Shown in pieces: positions 61,930-64,000 of a stretch of DNA of 64,000 bases (its first letter is position 1; every line of letters starts with the position of its first letter). The notes below the pieces were generated by a model. That model ran no database searches, was not told where the DNA came from, and was given only the letters and a program-made list of their open reading frames with translations. Location: assembly GCF_013415305.1 (NCBI RefSeq), contig NZ_JACBXU010000001.1:1116001-1180000 (forward strand). Reading direction: 5' to 3'. The stretch comes from Pantoea sp. WMus005 (GTDB taxonomy: Bacteria > Pseudomonadota > Gammaproteobacteria > Enterobacterales > Enterobacteriaceae). A program made the position numbers and the translations under genes.

Positions 61930-63645
61930 ATGCTGACCCGACCTGCTGATAAATATCGACCCTCCCCGGTAGTGTCTCTGCCCGACCGCCAGTGGCCTTC
62001 GCGCCAGCTCACCCAGGCCCCACGCTGGCTCTCTACCGATTTGCGTGACGGCAATCAGGCGCTGGCAGAACCGATGGATCGGGCGCGGAAAATGGCGTTC
62101 TGGGATCTGCTGCTGGGCTGCGGGTTCCGGGAGATTGAAGTCGCTTTTCCCTCGGCGTCGCAGACGGATTTCGATTTCGTCCGCGACCTGATTGAGCAGC
62201 AGCGCATCCCGGCGGATGTGACGTTACAGGTGCTGACCCAGGCGCGCGAAGATCTGATTGCCCGCACCTTTGTGGCGCTGCAGGGCGCTCCACGCGCCAT
62301 TGTGCATCTCTATAACGCCACCGCGCCGCTGTTTCGCGAGCGGGTATTTAAGCAGAGCAAAGCGGACATCGTGGCGCTGGCCACCGCTGGCGCACGCCAG
62401 ATCCGTGCCGGATGCCAGGCGCAACCGGAAACCCATTGGACCTTTGAATATTCGCCAGAGACCTTCTGCTTTACCGAGCCGGAGTTTGTGCTGGAGATTT
62501 GCGAGGCGGTGGCCGATGTCTGGCAACCGGACGCGCAGCGCCCGATGATCATTAATCTGCCTGCCACGGTGGAGATGAATACTCCCAACGTCTATGCCGA
62601 TCAGATTGAGTTTTTCTGCCGCCATTTCAGCCGTCGTGACGCTGTCTGCATCAGCGTGCATCCGCACAACGATCGCGGCACCGGCGTCGCCTGTGCCGAA
62701 CTGGCCCTGCTGGCGGGCGCTGATCGGGTCGAGGGCTGCCTGTTTGGCAACGGCGAACGCACCGGCAATGTCGATTTGATAACGCTGGCGCTGAATCTCT
62801 ATACCCAGGGCATTTCACCCCTGCTCGATTTCAGCCAGATGCATGAGGTGATTGAGGTCGTGACCCGCTGCAACCAGTTGCCGGTTCATCCGCGCCATCC
62901 CTATGCGGGCGAACTGGTCTTCACCGCCTTCTCCGGTTCTCATCAGGATGCGATTAAAAAAGGGTTCGCCATCCGCGCAGAACGGCAGGAGAAAGTGTGG
63001 CAGATGCCCTATCTGCCGCTGGATCCGGCCGACATTGGCTGCAGCTATGAGGCGGTAATCCGCGTAAACAGTCAGTCGGGTAAAAGCGGGACCGCCTGGC
63101 TGCTGGAGCAGAATCATGGGTTACAAATGCCGCGTGCGCTGCAGCAGGATTTCAGCCGCTGTGTGCAGCAGGAGACGGACCGTCACGGCGGCGAGATGAC
63201 GCACTACGCGCTGTGGCAACTCTTCTGCCGCCAGTATGGCGTGACGCAGCCTGCGGTGGCCTTGCAGCGGGCTGACAGCCAGAGTGACAGCGGCGGGCAG
63301 ACGCAGATCAGCGCCAGCGTGAGGGTTCAGGACCGCTTCCTGACACTGACCGGCAGCGGCAACGGCTGGCTCTCTGCGGCGGTGAATGCCCTGCGCAGCG
63401 CGTTTGATCTGCATCTGACCATTGAGGACTATCACGAGCATACGCTGGGACGGCGCAGTGACAGCCGTTCTGTGGCCTATATCAGCTGTGTGGATGCCCG
63501 CGGTGTGCGGGCCTGGGGGGTGAGTATCGATAACGACACGGCCCGTGCCGCATTGCAGGCGCTGCTCAGCGCGGCAGGCCAGTTTCTGCAGGCGGAAAGT
63601 AGTCAGTGGGCGCAACGCCCAGCAGACGACGAAACATCGCACTAA
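61930..63645 (+). CDS. leuA: 2-isopropylmalate synthase, long (yeast/actinobacterial) type
   Basis: 571 residues, longer than the E. coli enzyme (523). The DRE-TIM metallolyase core has STDLRDGNQALAEPMD, the metal motif VHPHNDRGTG and the LeuA dimer/regulatory domain after about residue 430. It condenses acetyl-CoA with 2-oxoisovalerate in leucine synthesis, or a homologous reaction on another 2-oxo acid. No leuBCD genes follow. AAAAGGAG precedes the ATG. Its 3' end overlaps the AraC gene on the other strand by 80 bp. Confidence 0.85.
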   Translation: MLTRPADKYRPSPVVSLPDRQWPSRQLTQAPRWLSTDLRDGNQALAEPMDRARKMAFWDLLLGCGFREIEVAFPSASQTDFDFVRDLIEQQRIPADVTLQVLTQAREDLIARTFVALQGAPRAIVHLYNATAPLFRERVFKQSKADIVALATAGARQIRAGCQAQPETHWTFEYSPETFCFTEPEFVLEICEAVADVWQPDAQRPMIINLPATVEMNTPNVYADQIEFFCRHFSRRDAVCISVHPHNDRGTGVACAELALLAGADRVEGCLFGNGERTGNVDLITLALNLYTQGISPLLDFSQMHEVIEVVTRCNQLPVHPRHPYAGELVFTAFSGSHQDAIKKGFAIRAERQEKVWQMPYLPLDPADIGCSYEAVIRVNSQSGKSGTAWLLEQNHGLQMPRALQQDFSRCVQQETDRHGGEMTHYALWQLFCRQYGVTQPAVALQRADSQSDSGGQTQISASVRVQDRFLTLTGSGNGWLSAAVNALRSAFDLHLTIEDYHEHTLGRRSDSRSVAYISCVDARGVRAWGVSIDNDTARAALQALLSAAGQFLQAESSQWAQRPADDETSH

Positions 63646-64000
63646 ACGCGCTGGGGCTCTCATATCCCAGCTCCAGCGCCACCCGCAACACGGAGTCGCC
63701 CTGCGCCAGTCGCGTCAGGGCGATTGCCAGGCGGGCACGTCGGACCCAGTCACTGAACTGCAGTCCGGTTTCGCGCATAAAATGACGGGCCAGCGTACGG
63801 CCCGAGACATTCATCTGCGCGCTGGCACGCTGCAGCGTCCATTTTTCATCGGGCGTCTGCTGAATCTGCTCGCACAGCGCCTGTAACCGGGGGCTGTCGG
63901 GCGTCGGCAGCGCAAAAGGCAGCACATCCATGCCCCGAATCTCATCCAGAATTAACTCCATCACTCGCTCGTCACGGCTCCCGGCGCTGTACTGCTCCGG
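63566..64000 (-). CDS. AraC-family regulator, 5' part outside window
   Basis: The frame stays open to the window edge, so about the last 144 residues are seen. The two HTHs of the AraC domain are present: WTLQRASAQMNVSGRTLARHF and VALELGYESPSAFSAMFRRLLGVAP. The preceding RVMELILDEIRG looks like the linker to an N-terminal cupin domain. It is convergent with leuA and overlaps its coding end by 80 bp. Confidence 0.85.
   Translation of the reverse strand, partial: PEQYSAGSRDERVMELILDEIRGMDVLPFALPTPDSPRLQALCEQIQQTPDEKWTLQRASAQMNVSGRTLARHFMRETGLQFSDWVRRARLAIALTRLAQGDSVLRVALELGYESPSAFSAMFRRLLGVAPTDYFPPAETGLPR

Noticed and set aside
1..64000. tRNA, rRNA, CRISPR arrays, insertion sequences or prophage genes
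   Set aside because: Reading both strands I saw no cloverleaf with the expected T-arm, no regularly spaced repeats, no transposase or integrase motifs and no phage structural genes.

Overview
The window looks like chromosomal DNA of a plant- or environment-associated Enterobacterales species of the Pantoea/Erwinia type. The evidence is moderately high GC, Enterobacterales-like proteins (NudK, CurA, YmdB, YcgZ-like, membrane glucose dehydrogenase), a complete pqqABCDEF cluster and an uronate regulon with KdgR- and CRP-like sites. No rRNA, tRNA, insertion sequence, prophage or CRISPR array was found. The species call is an inference.

Layout. 1-9.4 kb: an M24-like protein cut by the window edge, a FUSC family membrane protein, a gamma-glutamylcyclotransferase-like protein, a macrodomain protein (YmdB), a periplasmic hydroxyisourate hydrolase, a LysR regulator divergent from an SDR, an Old Yellow Enzyme and NudK. 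9.5-12.7 kb: a DeoR regulator, an Asp/Glu racemase-like gene with a probable CTG start, a VOC protein and CurA. 12.7-19.1 kb: a six-gene sugar operon (TIM-barrel isomerase, ribose-type ABC transporter, RpiR regulator, PfkB kinase). 19.3-29.5 kb: glucose dehydrogenase gcd, a GT-D glycosyltransferase, two MFS transporters, an NCS1 permease, an HxlR regulator, a small membrane protein and a hexapeptide acetyltransferase.

29.58-30.08 kb holds the most striking locus. A 29-codon hydrophobic peptide gene resembles TisB. It sits behind a perfect LexA box and a long leader, and diverges from a short RNA with a strong sigma-70 promoter and a terminator. The RNA's 5' end can pair at 18 of 19 positions with the toxin leader. 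This is the plan of the SOS-induced tisB/istR-1 toxin-antitoxin system of E. coli.

30.1-33.2 kb: a PQQ-type sorbosone dehydrogenase-like lipoprotein, a DUF2231 protein and a Fur-boxed periplasmic binding protein. 33.4-41.1 kb: an enolase-superfamily gene followed by a Dpp-type ABC transporter, then a divergent pair of a DhuI-like isomerase and KdgF. Both promoters carry a CRP site and a KdgR-like palindrome, pointing to one unsaturated-uronate regulon. 41.3-49 kb: a YcgZ-like connector, a P-loop kinase, a DHDPS-family enzyme, a chimeric monooxygenase/ArsR remnant, a citrate-type transporter whose ribosome site lies in a hairpin, a ModA-like binding protein, and LysR, MarR and MDR genes.

48.6-54.4 kb: a PTS operon with its own phosphofructokinase, class II aldolase and P-loop kinase, and a CRP site upstream. 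54.4-61.8 kb: YceI, pqqFEDCBA and an M19 dipeptidase. The pqq genes make the cofactor for Gcd and possibly for the sorbosone dehydrogenase. 61.9-64 kb: a long-form 2-isopropylmalate synthase and a partial AraC regulator whose 3' ends overlap.
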